Source of the DNA: Datisca glomerata
Lineage: Eukaryota > Streptophyta > Magnoliopsida > Cucurbitales > Datiscaceae
Direction of reading: 5' to 3'
NCBI GenBank assembly: GCA_003255025.1
Contig: QANY01006259.1
Location: 248,001 to 312,000, forward strand
DNA: 64,000 nt
In this document: positions 35,353 through 50,249 of the stretch, piece after piece
Position numbering within the stretch: position 1 is the first letter of the stretch
How the letters are laid out: each line of letters starts with the position of its first letter
Notes under the pieces: model-generated
What the model was told of the DNA's origin: nothing
Database searches by the model: none
What the model saw: the letters and a program-made list of their open reading frames with translations, nothing else
Made by a program: the position numbers and the translations under genes

Positions 35353-38300
35353 ATCAATAAAGTTTTAGCTTCTATCAAAAAGCCACCCAAATCTGAAAAT
35401 CACAAAAACAATGTAATGGTTAACTTAGAGGTCTAAATGAAATAAAAACCCAATGGAAAAATATTTGAGCAATAATTGATCACCTTCTATCATCTCTAGT
35501 CTCGGAGTATATGAATCAGAGAAGGACTGAATCTGTCTTCATCCTAGATTCTGATATTCTCTGGCTGATTTGATAAATAATATGAGAACAATAACTTCAA
35601 TACAGAGTCAGATATAACTTCAATTCATCCACAACAGACGTTCTATTTAAGCCAACATGCAAAACCAGAGTAGCAGTTGGTGAAAAAGTCATATTAATTC
35701 ATACAAACATGCAAAATTCGTCAACATCTCATAGCCAAACAAATATTCTCATGAGATGCAGTTTTAGGAAGATCAACATAGAACCCATCATTATAGCATT
35801 GAACAAACTCACAAGAAATATGAATTAATCCCAATGAGTTTAATCAACCATATAAACCCAGACTAACGTCCATAAATATTTTCCCTGTTAATGTCGTTTT
35901 TGACTAAACACTTACTGAAATTCAAATTCCAAACAAAATTAGAGAAGTACATGACTTGGAAGAAAACACTGTTGTAGAAACGTAGGGGAAAATCAGAAGG
36001 TCTTTCCAAAGCAAAAAAAGAAAAGAAATGACGAAAGTGAAACCGGATCTCAAGCAGAGGGTCAATGAACAAACACATTGAGTTTATTCAATATGTGATG
36101 ACTTGACGTCATTATGAGCAAGCAAACATTCTGAATACGTGCTTGCTGCCACAAAGGAAAAGGAGTTTACATTACAATCACTTTTCTACCGGTCGAATTT
36201 TGAAAAATCTTATTGCAGAACTTGAAAAACTTCAGATGAAAACACAAGCTAAAACAAAGTTAAAGAGATACAACTGCATCTTTTTTTAAGTTTCCACTTC
36301 TAGCCAGAATACTTGATAGTGATAGATACATAAGATCTTATTATAAACTATGAATGTTTGAACATAATTGCACCATGTGTAGTTCTGGAAGGGCAAAAAT
36401 GGAGTTCAAAAGTTTTTCCATCTATAAGCTTCATTTTAATATGTTATAGATAGATGGGATATAAGGGAGAAAATCAAAACGTATTTTGACATCAATAATT
36501 ACTGAAGAACTGTAAACAGAAGCCGGTTCAAAAATTTCTAAAGAAGACAGAAAGAAAACTTTACAGAGAAGATAATGTGAAATACTCCAAAATGAGTTGA
36601 GCATTACAAAAACAATAACAAAAAAGATACAAATATTGCAAATCTCAATAAATAGATAAATCAAACGAGATAATTCCAAGAGGCTCAGAGAGAAATTCAC
36701 ACCTGACATTGTTCCAATCAATTTGAAATGAATCCAGCTTTGATCCCAGCTTTAGAAACTTTTCTCTTCCCATTTCTAAATCTATAATCTTACAAAAGAT
36801 TCATTCTTCCAGACCTCTCATGCCTTTCAACTTCAAGTTGCAAACCCAACATATAAAAAGTCAATATCCAACGTTCAAAATCGTTTTTCTAAACCCTTTT
36901 AGAGCTTTGAAAATCTGCATCAGAAAACAACATCTCTGGATCAGATGAAGAAACCACCAAAACGGTAGAAAACAGGAATCTCTCTTTACTTTTGAGAGAG
37001 TATATAGACAAATGAGAATTTTTTTATCAAAAGTACTATTATAAAAACAAAAGTTATAAGCATTAATGAATAATCATACGTCAACGGCCAAACTGACACC
37101 CAGCCCAGCTTTTTCGACCATTAAGCAGAGCCCCATTATTAATTGACTCATGCTTTCGTCCTAATCAGCGCACCCACCAAGCCACCAACGACACCAACTA
37201 CTCTCGATATTGATTACTACTGACTAGCCTAACTCACCACTCATGAACCAAGTATTTTATTAAAGAGTAACTTCATCGTTTTATCATGTCATCACGTCAC
37301 AGTCGAGTGGTCACATTGCTCATCCTTTATTCATAAACCCTTACATACAGTGTATCCAACAAACCACAACTAAGGAAGAGATAAAAACATGACAATAGAA
37401 ACTCGTGCTAACTTGCATAGATTTCATTTTCGAAAATCATGAAGTTCATTGCGAAAAGAAGCACAAAAAGTAATCCAACAAAATTCAAAATAAACTGCAT
37501 ATTGATTGTAAACCAAAACTTAAGAAGAATAGAGGTCTATTTGATTATTCTTTGCATAAAAGAAAAAACTCATAGTTACAGATTCACCTGTTGAGGCAGA
37601 TGGAAGATAAAGCCTTCTAGGCGGAGGCTCAATGAATATACACACTGAATTTTTCAATATGTGATGACTTGACGTCATTACCAGGGAGACAACAATCTCA
37701 ATACATGCTTCCTGCCACAAAGTAACGCCCACAAAGTAAAAGTTAAAATTACAATCACTTTTACTCATGTTGAATTTTGAAAATCTCATCATAGACTTCA
37801 AAAGCTTTAGATGAAAACAAAAGCTAAAACAAACAACCATAATTAATGCATGAAATTTGTCTTCATCTAAGATTTTGAGATTCCCTAGCTGATTCGATTC
37901 ATATTTATTAGAACAATGACAATATCGTTCCTCTATGAAGCATGACAAAGAGTAAACGATAGGAGTTTTCATTTTCTTTTCTTGTTTTGGTGTGAAACTA
38001 GAGTTTTGTATCTAATAAAAATAAAGTAAAGCAGGGTCATTGTGTGATACACAATGAACAGAATGGATTGCGTCTTTTTAAAAAATAGTTGAATTATTCA
38101 TAACAATATCAGTCTTCTAAGACCAACATTTAGCAAACATAAAGGTAGGTAACATACAAAAACAGTTAATTCCAATCACTTAATTTTAAAGGAATTGAAT
38201 GAAATAAATGGATGGCAAAATAAGGAAAGATATAGAACACCAGAAATAAGTTGAATATAGAGTATATACACCAGAATGAAATCAATTAAGCAAAGTCTAT

Positions 38301-39179
38301 TGTGTAGTACACATAGTACGGAATGAATTACGACTTCTTAAAAGTAGTTGAATCATTTAAAACAGAATCAGTTTTCTAAAACTAACATATAGCAAGGATA
38401 TAGGGATATAACAACGACACTAACTACTCTCAATATTGATTACTACTGACTAGCCTAGCTCAACACTCATTAGCAAAGTATTTTATTATAGAGTAAGTTC
38501 GTCGTTTTATCATGTCATCAAGTGATAGTGGAGTGGTCACATTGCTAACCCTTTACTCATAAACCCTTACATGCACTGTATCCAACTCGCCACAAATAAG
38601 CAAGAGATAAAATCATAACAATATAAACTCATGCTAACTTGCATTGATTTCATTTTAGAAAATCATGAAGTTCATTACGAAATAAAGCACAAAAAGTAAT
38701 CCCAACAAATTCATAATAAACTGCATCTTGATTGTAAAGCAAAACTTAAGAAGAATAGAGGTCTACTTGATTATTCATTGCATAAGAAAAAAAAAATCAT
38801 AGTTACAGATTCACCTGTTGAGGCTGATGGAAGATAGAGCCTTCTAAGCATAGGCTAAATGAACATACACACTGACTTATTCAATATGTGATGACTTGAC
38901 GTCATAATTAGGGAGCTAACAATCTTAATATGTGCTTCCTGCCACAAAGCAACGACCACAAAGTAAAAGAAGTTAAAATTACAATCACTTTTACACAGGT
39001 TAAATTTTCATTCAAAAAGCTTTAGATGGAAACACAAACAACAATAATTAATGGATGAAATTTTGTCTCCATCTGAGATTTTCAAAGCAACCATAGTTAA
39101 TGGATGAAAGAATAGACAACTATATCAAAAATAAAAAGTCTGTCATGAAAAGAAATAAAATTATGACAATCTACGCATG

Positions 39180-39540
39180 AGTTGGAAGCATGTGCATACC
39201 ACTTTCCATTCAGTTACAAGGTCTTCTCCCTCGTGCAATGCAGAAGAAACCAGCTTGAGGGACCAAGAAACTTCACTATTTTTACCATTGAAGATGTGCT
39301 TGAATCCCACCGAAGATGTGCTTGAATCCCACACAAAAAATAATTTACCTAACCTGAGAGATGCTTTAAAAAATAAGACTCACATAAAAACCACAAAAAC
39401 AATTAAACAAACATAAAACACACATGTACAACCTTATAAAAATGGTTTCGCTACGAGCTGCAACACAACCTTCCCCTCATGCTCAAGATAGTCGTAGTAG
39501 GTTCTCCCATCCATACTTGTCACAACTAAAAGCCACCCAA
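39180..39540 (-). pseudogene. Exon-like blocks E6 and E5, copy 4 (B type)
   Basis: E5 has the full TYYDYLEHEGK but a 2-base insertion after the lysine-valine shifts the frame. E6 (SEVSWSLKLV then EGEDLVTEWK) carries an internal difference from A type. A 22-bp tandem duplication (GAAGATGTGCTTGAATCCCA) lies at about 39,287-39,333. Confidence 0.5.
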
Positions 39541-39678
39541 ATTTTTTTTTTTTACCTTTTTTTTCTTTTCCCTTTTCTTTTTTTCTTCTTTCATTTTTTT
39601 CTTTTTCTGAACTTTCTTTCTTCTTTCCTCTTTTTTCCTTTTTTTTTCCTTTTTTCTTTTCTTTTGCCGTTTTTTTAT
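39540..39678. repeat. CTTTTT-type pyrimidine tract, copy 4 (B type, short)
   Basis: About 139 bases, beside E5 copy 4. Confidence 0.95.
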
Positions 39679-42429
39679 CAATAAAGTTTAAGCCTCTATG
39701 AGAAAGCCACGAAATCTGAAAATCACAAAAACAATGTCACGGTTAACTTAGAGGTCCAAAAGAAATAAAAACCATGAAAAAATATTTGAGCAATAATCAA
39801 TCACCTTTCATCATCTCTAGTGTCAAAAGTATATGAATCAGAGAAGGACTGAATCTGTCTTCATCCGAGATTTTGATATTTTCTGGCTGATTTGATAAAT
39901 AATATCAGAACAATGACAATAACGCTCCTCCATAATGCATGCCGAGGAGTAAACGATAGGAGTTTTTCCTTTTCTTTTTCTTTTAAGCATAAAACCAGGG
40001 TTTTGTATCTCATATAAACAAAGTAATGCAAGGTCCATTGCGTAATATACAATCTACAGATTTGTAAAAATAGTTGAATTATTTAAAACAGAGACAGTCT
40101 TATAAAGCTAACATATGGGTATGTAACATACTGAAATAGCTCATTCCAATTACCTTACAAGAAAGAAAGAAATCAATGTAAAAATAAGGAAAGATAAGAA
40201 ACACCATAAGCTAGAAATAAGCTGTATATAGAGTTCATACAGTAGAAAGGGTGATTGGGAAAACTCATCAAACTTCTTACATTACTTTGTAGTGTCAGAC
40301 ATAACTTTAGTTCATATGCAAAACAGACGTTCTATTTAAATCAACATGCAAAAGAAGAAAAGCAGTTGGTGAAAAATATATTAATTCATACGAACATGCA
40401 AAATTCGTCAACATCTCATAGCCAAACAAATATTCTGATAAGGTGTAGTTTTAAGAAGACCAACATAGAAACTATCATTATAGCATTGAATAATAAACAC
40501 AAGAAATATGATAGTTTAATCCCAATGAGTTTAATCAACAATATAAACCCAGATTAACATCCATAAATAGATAAATCAAACGAAAGTATTCCAAAAGAGT
40601 CAAAGAGATAGTCACACCTGACATCATTCCCATCAATTTGAAAAAAATCCAGCTTCGATCCAAGCTCTGTAAACTTTTCTCTTCCCATTTCTAAATCTGT
40701 AATCTTACAATTCATTCTTCCAAGACCTCTTATGCCTTTCAGCTTCACCATGCAAACCCAACATATAAAAAATCAAAATCAAACCATCACAACGGCTTCT
40801 AAACCATTTTAGAGCTTTAAAATCTGCATCAGAAAACAGCATCTCTGAATCAGATGAAGAAACCACCAAAGCGGAAGACAACAGGAATCTCTCTTTACTT
40901 TTGAAAGAGTATATAAACAAATGAAAAAAATGATCAAAGATGCTATTATAAAAACAATAGTTATAGGCATTAATGAATAATCATCAACCGCCAGCAACAA
41001 TTTCAGAGCAAAAGTTAACTGAAAGAAGTCTGAGGAATCTACCAGAATATATCGCAGAAAATCAAGTAAAATAACGAAGATCATGTTAGATTGGATACAC
41101 TAGAACTCCAAGTTTCAAACAGAGGTTCCAAGTGATGAAACATGAGCGCCAACAGTAAACCCACCAAAACAGTAAGAACTCACCTCTAATATTTTGAAAG
41201 AGACCGATTTCAAGTTTAAGTCTTATTCTCCGAAACTGAAGCCTTGAAATACAAAATCATCTCAAAGAAACAGAACAGAAACATTTTTCCCAAACCCAAA
41301 ATTTTCTTCACTCCTATCATTTTAGTTCAAGATTCAAGATGGGAGCACTAGAATAGTGACATTATATAAAGCTAAAATAGAAAAGCACAAAAGTCTTGGA
41401 AAATTGAGCCACATTTACCAAATACATTGTCACACAAGCACCATTTCCAAAAGCTAACGATGCAAACCCGACAACACCCACCAAGAACTAAACTGTCCCT
41501 AAGTTTCAAAACCCAAAATCAAGCACGCCCAATGCACTAAAGGCGGGCTGTGACGAGTATTGCAGGACCAGTATTACGTTCTCATAAGCACAAAATTTTC
41601 TTTTACCTTCCTCCAACTTTAATTTCTCTTTAATTTTCAGGCGAAAAATTTGAGAACATTTCATTCCAATTATGGTGTGAAACTAGAGATCTGAATCTAA
41701 TAAAAAAAAAGTAAAGCAGGGCCATTGTGTAATAATTAATCAACAGAATGGATTGCGACTTTTTAAAACTAGTTTAAGTATTTAAAACAAAATCAGTCTT
41801 CTAAAACTAACATTTAGCAAATATATGGGTATTTAACAAAATCAGTTCATTCGAATCACTTTATTTAAAAGGGATTGAAAGAAATAAAATGTATGGCAAA
41901 ATAAGGAAAGATATAGAACACAAGAAATAAGTTGAATACAGCGTATATACGACAGAATGAAATCAATTAAGCAAAGTCTTTTGTGTAATACATAATCTAC
42001 AGAATAAATTACGACTTCTTAAAAGTAGTTCAATTATTTAAAACAGTCTCAGTTTTCTAAAACTAACATATAGCAAGGACATAGTTAAATATCAATTTCA
42101 TGCCAAGAAATGTTCTATTTAAACAAAAAAAATTAAACTCAATTGTAATGAGCTAATAATCCAATATATCTTGCACTTAAAGTTTTAACCTTGAAACAAG
42201 TGCTAACATTCATAAAAGAACACATTATAAAAAAAACGCCTTACGATTTTCAGATTCTAATATCTTACATGATAAGGCAGAAGCGACAACAGGCAACATA
42301 AAAAAAATGTTTTAATCCCTAAAACAAACCAATCATAGTTAATGGAGGAAAGAATAGATAACTATATCAAAAAGTAACAGGCTGTCATGAAAAGAAATAA
42401 AATTATGGCAATCTATGCATGGAATCCTA

Positions 42430-42760
42430 AGTTGGAAGGATGTGCATACCACTTTTCCATTCAGTTATAAGGTCTTCTCGCTCCATCCGCTTGGAGGACC
42501 AAGAAACTTCATCAATTTTTACGGTTGAACATGTGCTTGAATCCCACAAAAAAAAAGTATTTTACCTAACCTGAGAGATATGCTTTAAAAAATAAGAGGA
42601 CTCGTATAAAAACAACAAAAACAATTAAACAAATATAAAACACACATGTACAACCTTATAAAAATTGCGTCGCTACGAGCTGCAACAACCTTCCCCTCAT
42701 GCTCAGGATCGTAATAAGTTTTCCCATCCATACTTGCTTCCTTAAAGCCACCCAATCCTT
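42430..42760 (-). pseudogene. Exon-like blocks E6 and E5, copy 5 (A type)
   Basis: Nearly identical to copy 3. E5 is open with one replacement (DPEHEGK in place of DLEHEGK). Confidence 0.5.
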
Positions 42761-43070
42761 TTTTTTCCTTTTTCTTTTTCCTTTTCTTTTTCTCATTTTT
42801 TACTTTTTCTTTTTTTTTTGTTCTTTTTTTCTTCTTTCCTCTTTTTTCCTTTCTTCTCTTTTTTCTTTTCTTTTTTCCTTTTCCTTTTTCTTTTTTTCTT
42901 TTTTCATTTTTCCTTTTTTTTCTTTTTCCTTCGCTTTTTTTTTTCATTTTTTTCTCTTTCTTTTTTCTCTCCATTCTTTTTTTCTTTTTTTCTCTTTTTC
43001 CATTTTTTCTTGTCCCATTTCTTTTTTTCCTTTTTCTTTCTCTTTTTTCCTTTCTTTTGCCCTTCCTTCA
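42757..43070. repeat. CTTTTT-type pyrimidine tract, copy 5 (A type, long)
   Basis: About 314 bases, very similar to the tract at 35,043 with small length changes. Confidence 0.95.
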
Positions 43071-46000
43071 TCAATAAAGTTTTAGCTTCTATCAAAAAGC
43101 CACCCAAATCTGAAAATCACAAAAACAATGGAATGGTTAACTTAGAGGTCTAAATGAAATAAAAACCCAATGGAAAAATATTTGAGCAATAATTGATCAC
43201 CTTCTATCATCTCTAGTCTCTGAGTATATGAATCAGAGAAGGACTGAATCTGTCTTCATCCTAAATTCTGATATTCTCTGGCTGATTTGATAAATAATAT
43301 GAGAACAATAACTTCAATTCATATATTACTCTGTACAGAGTCAGATATAACTTCAATTCATCCACAACAGACGTTCTATTTAAGCCAACATGCAAAACCA
43401 GAGTAGCAGTTGGTGAAAAAGTCATATTAATTCATACAAACATGCAAAATTCGTCAACATCTCATAGCCAAACAAATATTCTCATAAGGTGCAGTTTTAG
43501 GAAGATCAACATAGAACCCATCATTATAGCATTGAACAAACTCACAAGAAATATGAATTAATCCCAATGAGTTTAATCAACCATATAAACCCAGACTAAC
43601 GTCCATAAATATTTTCCCTGTTAATGTCGTTTTTGACTAAACACTTACTGAAATTCAAATTCCAAACTAAATTAGAGAAGTACATGACTTGGAAGAAAAC
43701 ACTGTTGTAGAAACGTAGGGGAAAATCAGAAGGTCTTTCCAAAGCAAAAAAAGAAAAGAAATGACGAAAGTGAAACCGGATCTCAAGCAGAGGTCAATGA
43801 ACAAACACATTGAGTTTATTCAATATGTGATGACTTGACGTCATTATGAGCAAGCAAACATTCTGAATACGTGCTTGCTGCCACAAAGGAAAAGGAGTTA
43901 AGATTACAATCACTTTTCTACCGGTCGAATTTTGAAAAATCTTATTGCAGAACTTGAAAAACTTCAGATGAAAACACAAGCTAAAACAAAGTTAAAAGAG
44001 ATACAACTGCATCTTTTTTTAAGTTTCCACTTCTAGCCAGAATACTTGATAGTGATAGATACATAAGATCTTATTATAAACTATGAATGTTTGAACATAA
44101 TTGCACCATGTGTAGATCTGGAAGGGCAAAAATGGAGTTCAAAAGTTTTTCCATCTATAAGCTTCATTTTAATATGTTATAGATAGATGGGATATAAGGG
44201 AGAAAATCAAAACGTATTTTGACATCAATAATTACTGAAGAACTGTAAACAGAAGCCGGTTCAAAAATTTCTAAAGAAGACAGAAAGAAAACTTTACAGA
44301 TAAGATAATGTGAAATACTCCAAAATGAGTTGAGCATTACAAAAACAATGACAAAAAAGATTCAAATATTGCAAATCTCAATAAATAGATAAATCAAACG
44401 AGAGAATTCCAAGAGGCTCAGAGAGAAATTCACACCTGACATTGTTCCAATCAATTTGAAATGAATCCAGCTTCGATCCCAGCTTTATAAACTTTTCTCT
44501 TCCCATTTCTGAATCTATAATCGTACAAAAGATTCATTCTTCCAGACCTCTCATGCCTTTCAACTTCAAGTTGCAAACCCAACATATAAAAAGTCAATAT
44601 CCAACGTTCAAAATCGTTTTTCTAAACCCTTTTAGAGCTTTGAAAATCTGCATCAGAAAACAACATCTCTGGATCAGATGAAGAAACCACCAAAACGGTA
44701 GAAAACAGGAATCTCTCTTTACTTTTGAGAGAGTATATAGACAAATGAGAATTTTTTTATCAAAAGTACTATTATAAAAACAAAAGTTATAAGCATTAAT
44801 GAATAATCATACGTCAACGGCCAAACTGACACCCAGCCCAGCTTTTTCGACCATTAAGCAGAGCCCCATTATTAATTGACTCATGCTTTCGTCCTAATCA
44901 GCGCACCCACCAAGCCACCAACGACACCAACTACTCTCGATATTGATTACTACTGACTAGCCTAGCTCACCACTCATGAGCCAAGTATTTTATTACAGAG
45001 TAACTTCATCGTTTTATCATGTCATCACGTCACAGTCGAGTGGTCACATTGCTCATCCTTCAATTATAAACCCTTACATACAGTGTATCCAACTAACCAC
45101 AACTAAGGAAGAGATAAAAACATGACAATAGAAACTCGTGCTAACTTGCATAGATTTCATTTCCGAAAATCATGAAGTTCATCGCGAAAAGAAGCACAAA
45201 AAGTAATCCAACAAAATTCAAAATAAACTGCATATTGATTGTAAACCAAAACTTAAGAAGAATAGAGGTCTATTTGATTATTCTTTGCATAAGAGAAAAA
45301 ACTCATAGTTACAGATTCACCTGTTGAGGCAGATGGAAGATAAAGCCTTCTAAGCGGAGGCTCAATGAATACACACTGAATTTTTCAATATGTGATGACT
45401 TGACATCATTACCAGGGAGCCAACAATCTCAATACATGCTTCCTGCCACAAAGTAACGCCCACAAAGTAAAAGTTAAAATTACAATCACTTTTACTCATG
45501 TTGAATTTTGAAAATCTCATCATAAGACTTCAAAAGCTTTAGATGAAAACAAAAGCTAAAACAAACAACCATAATTAATACATGAAATTTGTCTTCATCA
45601 AATATTTTGAGATTCCCTAGCTGATTTGATTTAAATTTATTAGAACAATGACAATATCGTTCCTCTATGAAGCATGACAAAGAGTAAACGATAGGAGTTT
45701 TCATTTTCTTTTCTTGTTTTGGTGTGAAACTAGAGTTTTGTATTAAATAAAAATAAAGTAAAGCAGGGTCATTGTGTGATACACAATGATCAGAATGGAT
45801 TGCGTCTTTTTAAAAAATAGTTGAATTATTCATAACTATATCAGTCTTCTAAGACCAACATTTAGCAAACATAAAGGCACGTAACATACAAAAACAGTTA
45901 ATTCCAATCACTTAATTTTAAAGGAATTGAAAGAAATAAATGGAAGGCAAAATAAGGAAAGATATAGAACACCAAAAATAAGTTGAATATAGAGTATATA

Positions 46001-47009
46001 CACCAATATGAAATCAATTAAGCAAAGTCTATTGTGTAGTACACATAGTACGGAATGAATTACGACTTCTTAAAAGTAGTTGAATCATTTAAAACAGAAT
46101 CAGTTTTCTAAAACTAACATATGGCAAGGATATAGGTAAATAACAACGACACTAACTACTCTCAATATTGATTACTACTGACTAGCCTAGCTCAACACTC
46201 ATTAGCAAAGTATTTTATTATAGAGTAAGTTCGTCGTTTTATCATGTCATCAAGTGATAGTGGAGTGGTCACATTGCTAACCCTTTACTCATAAACCCTT
46301 ACATGCACTGTGTCCAACTCGCCACAAATAAGCAAGATATAAAATCATAACAATATAAACTCATGCTAACTTGCATTGATTTCATTTTAGAAAATCATGG
46401 CGTTCATTACGAAATAAAGGACAAAAAGTAATCCCAACAAATTCATAATAAACTGCATCTTGATTGTAAAGCAAAACTTAAGAAGAATAGAGGTCTACTT
46501 GATTATTCATTGCATAAGAAAAAAAAATCATAGTTACAGATTCACCTGTTGAGGCTGATGGAAGATAGAGCCTTCTAAGCATAGGCTCAATGAACATACA
46601 CACTGTGTTTTTCAATATGTGAGGACTTGACGTCATAATTAGGGAGCTAACAATCTTAATATGTCTTCCTGCCACAAAGCAACGACCACAAAGTAAAAGA
46701 AGTTAAAATTACAATCACTTTTACACAAGTTGAATTTTCATTCAAAAAGCTTTAGATGGAAACACAAGCTAAAAACAAACAACTATGGTTAATGGATGAA
46801 ATTTTGTCTCCATCTGAGATTTTGAGATTCCTACTTGATTTAATTAATATATATTTAGGACATTGACGATATCATTCCTCTGTGAAGCGAAGAAATTTAA
46901 TCCCTAAAACAAAGCAACCATAGTTTATGGATGAAAGAATAGACAAATATATCAAAAATAAAAAGTCTGTCATGAAAAGTAATAAAATTATGACAATCTA
47001 CGCATGAGT

Positions 47010-47365
47010 TGGAAGGATGTGCATACCACTTTCCATTCAGTTACAAGGTCTTCTCCCTCGTGCAATGCAGAAGAAACCAGCTTGAGGGGCCAAGAAACTT
47101 CACTATTTTTACCATTGAAGATGTGCTTGAATCCCACCGAAGATGTGCTTGAATCCCACACAAAAAATAATTTACCTAACCTGAGAAATGCTTTAAAAAA
47201 TAAGACACACATAAAAACCACAAAAACAATTAAACAAACATAAAACACACATGTACAACCTTATAAAAATGGTTTCGCTACAAGCTGCAACAACCTTCCC
47301 TCATGCTCAAGATAGTCGTAGTAGGTTCTCCCATCCACACTTGTCAACTAAAAGCCACCCAAATA
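47010..47365 (-). pseudogene. Exon-like blocks E6 and E5, copy 6 (B type)
   Basis: E5 has a valine in place of the internal methionine and a 1-base deletion after GAGGG, so the frame shifts to GRLLQL. The same 22-bp duplication as in copy 4 is present beside E6, so it predates the large duplication. Confidence 0.5.
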
Positions 47366-47512
47366 TTTTTTTTTACCTTTTTTTTCTTTTCCCTTTTCTT
47401 TTTTTCTTGTTTCATTGTTTTCTTTTTCTTTTACTCTTTTTCTGAACTTTCTTTCTTCTTTCCTCTTTTTTCCTTTTTTTTCCTTTTTTCTTTTCTTTTG
47501 CCATTTTTTTAT
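47365..47512. repeat. CTTTTT-type pyrimidine tract, copy 6 (B type, short)
   Basis: About 148 bases, beside E5 copy 6. Confidence 0.95.
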
Positions 47513-50249
47513 CAATAAAGTTTAAGCCTCTATGAGAAAGCCACGAAATCTGAAAATCACAAAAACAATGTCACGGTTAACTTAGAGGTCTGAAAGAAAT
47601 AAAAACCATGAAAAAATATTTGAGCAATAATCGATCACCTTTCATCATCTCTAGTGTCAAAAGTATATGAATCAGAGAAGGACTGAATCTGTCTTCATCC
47701 GAGATTTTGATATTTTCTGGCTGATTTGATAAATAATATCAGAACAATGACAATAACGCTCCTCCATAATGCATGCCGAAGAGTAAACGATAGGAGTTTT
47801 TCCTTTTCTTTTTCTTTTAAGCGTAAAACCAGGGTTTTGTATCTCATATAAACAAAGTAATGCAAGGTCCATTGCGTAATATACAATCTACAGATTTGTA
47901 AAAATAGTTGAATTATTTAAAACAGAGACAGTCTTATAAAGCTAACATATGGGTATGTAACATACTGAAATAGCTCATTCCAATTACCTTACAAGAAAGA
48001 AAGAAATCAATGTAAAAATAAGGAAAGATAAGAAACACCATAAGCTAGAAATAAGCTGTATGTAGAGTTCATACAGTAGAAAGGGTGATTGGGAAAACTC
48101 ATCAAACTTCTTACATTACTTTGTAGTGTCAGACATAACTTTAGTTCATATGCAAAACAGACGTTCTATTTAAATCAACATGCAAAAGAAGAAAAGCAGT
48201 TGGTGAAAAATATATTAATTCATACGAACATGCAAAATTCGTCAACATCTCATAGCCAAACAGATATTCTGATAAGGTGTAGTTTTAAGAAGACCAACAT
48301 AGAAACTATCATTATAGCATTGAATAATAAACACAAGAAATATGATAGTTTAATCCCAATGAGTTTAATCAACAATATAAACCCAGATTAACATCCATAA
48401 ATAGATAAATCAAACGAAAGTATTCCAAAAGAGTCAAAGAGATAGTCACACCTGACATTGTTCCCATCAATTTGAAAAAAATCCAGCTTCGATCCAAGCT
48501 CTGTAAACTTTTCTCTTCCCATTTCTAAATCTATAATCTTACAAAAGATTCATTCTTCCAAGACCTCTTATGCCTTTCAGCTTCACCTTGCAAACCAAAC
48601 ATATAAAAAATCAAAATCAAACCATCACAACGGCTTCTATACCATTTTAGAGCTTTAAAATCTGCATCAGAAAACAGCATCTCTGAATCAGATGAAGAAA
48701 CCACCAAAGCGCAAGACAACAGGAATGTCTCTTTACTTTTGAAAGAGTATATAAACAAATGAAAAAAATGATCAAAGATGCTATTATAAAAACAATAGTT
48801 ATAGGCATTAATGAATAATCATCAACCGCCAGCAACAATTTCAGAGCAAATGTTAACTGAAAGAAATCTGAGGAATCTACCAGAATATATCGCAGAAAAT
48901 CAAGTAAAATAACGAAGATCATGTTAGATTGGATACAGTAGAACTCCAAGTTTCAAACAGAGGTTCCAAGTGATGAAATATGAGCGCCAAGTTAAAGTCT
49001 TATTCTCCGAAACTGAAGCCTTGAAATACAAAATCATCTCAAAGAAACAGAACAGTAAAGTTTTTCCCAAACCCAAAATTTTCTTCACTCCTATCATTTT
49101 AGTTCAAGATTCAAGATGGGAGCACTAGAATAGTGACATTATATAAAGCTAAAATAGAAAAGCACAAAAGTCTTGGAAAATTGAGCCACATTTACCAAAT
49201 ACATTGTCACACAAGCACCATTTCCAAAAGCTAACGATGCAAACCCGACAACACCCACCAAGAACTAAACTGTCCCTAAGTTTCAAAAACCAAAATCAAG
49301 CACGCCCAATGCACTAAAGGCGGGCTGTGACGAGTATTGCAGGACCAGTATTACGTTCTCATAAGCACAAAATTTTCTTTTACCTTCCTCCAACTTTAAT
49401 TTCTCTTTAATTTTCAGGCGAAAAATTTGAGAACATTTCATTCCAATTATGGTGTGAAACTAGAGATCTGAATCTAATAAAAAAAAGTAAAGCAGGGCCA
49501 TTGTGTAATAATTAATCAACAGAATGGATTGTGACTTTTAAAAATAGTTTAAGTATTTAAAACAAAATCAGTCTTCTAAAACTAACATTTAGCAAATATA
49601 TGGGTATTTAACATAAAGGAAAACAGTTCATTCGAATCACTTTATTTAAAAGGGATTGAAAGAAATAAAATGTATGGCAAAATAAGGAAAGATATAGAAC
49701 ACAAGAAATTAGTTGAATACAGCGTATATACAACAGAATTAAATCAATTAAGCAAAGTCTTTTGTGTAACACATAATCTACAGAATAAATTACAACTTCT
49801 TAAAAGTAGTTCAATTATTTAAAACAGACTCACTTTTCTAAAACTAACATATAGCAAGGACATAGTTAAATATCAATTTCATGCCAACAAATGTTCTATT
49901 CAAACAAAAAAAATTAAACTCAATTGTAATGAGCTAATAATCCGATAAATCTTGCACTTGAAGTTTTAACCTTGAAACAAGTGCTAACATTCATAAAAGA
50001 ACACATTATAAAAAAACGCCTTACGATTTTCATATTCTTGCAAAATCATCTCCAGCTGGTTCAACTACGAAAATAATTACATGATAAGGCAGAAGCGACA
50101 ACAGGCAACATAAAAAAAATGTTTTAATCCCTAAAACAAACCAATCATAGTTAATGGAGGAAAGAATAGATAACTATAACAAAAAGTAAAAGGCTGTCAT
50201 GAAAAGATATAAAATTATGCAATCTATGCATGGAATCCTAAGTTGGAAG

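Larger units (their letters stand above)
33760..41330. repeat. 7.6-7.8 kb composite tandem unit, copy alpha
   Basis: It begins with GGAGAATAGTGACATTATAT and CAAAAGTCTTGGAAAATTGA, which recur near 41,345 and 49,125. It holds two half-units. The A half has E6 34,725-34,835, E5 34,950-35,045, a 310-base pyrimidine tract, E4 36,050-36,260, E3 36,700-36,840 and E2 36,895-37,015. The B half has E6 39,180-39,330, E5 39,440-39,540, a 139-base tract, E3 40,610-40,750, E2 40,800-40,920 and E1 40,970-41,190. Between them two more E4 copies lie at 37,580-37,800 and 38,800-39,010. Confidence 0.85.
41330..49110. repeat. 7.6-7.8 kb composite tandem unit, copy beta
   Basis: Same order as alpha: A half with E6 42,430-42,545, E5 42,665-42,760, long tract, E4 43,780-43,985, E3 44,440-44,580, E2 44,630-44,750; extra E4 copies at 45,320-45,545 and 46,540-46,745; B half with E6 47,010-47,165, E5 47,265-47,365, short tract, E3 48,450-48,600, E2 48,650-48,765 and E1 48,806-48,990. 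Over long stretches (for example 43,500-44,800 against 35,750-37,080) only occasional bases differ from alpha, so the duplication is recent. Confidence 0.85.

Noticed and set aside
34987..35436. Phenylalanine-rich plus-strand frames across the pyrimidine tracts
   Set aside because: They are poly-F/L/S translations of CTTTTT repeats on the opposite strand of the exon-like blocks.
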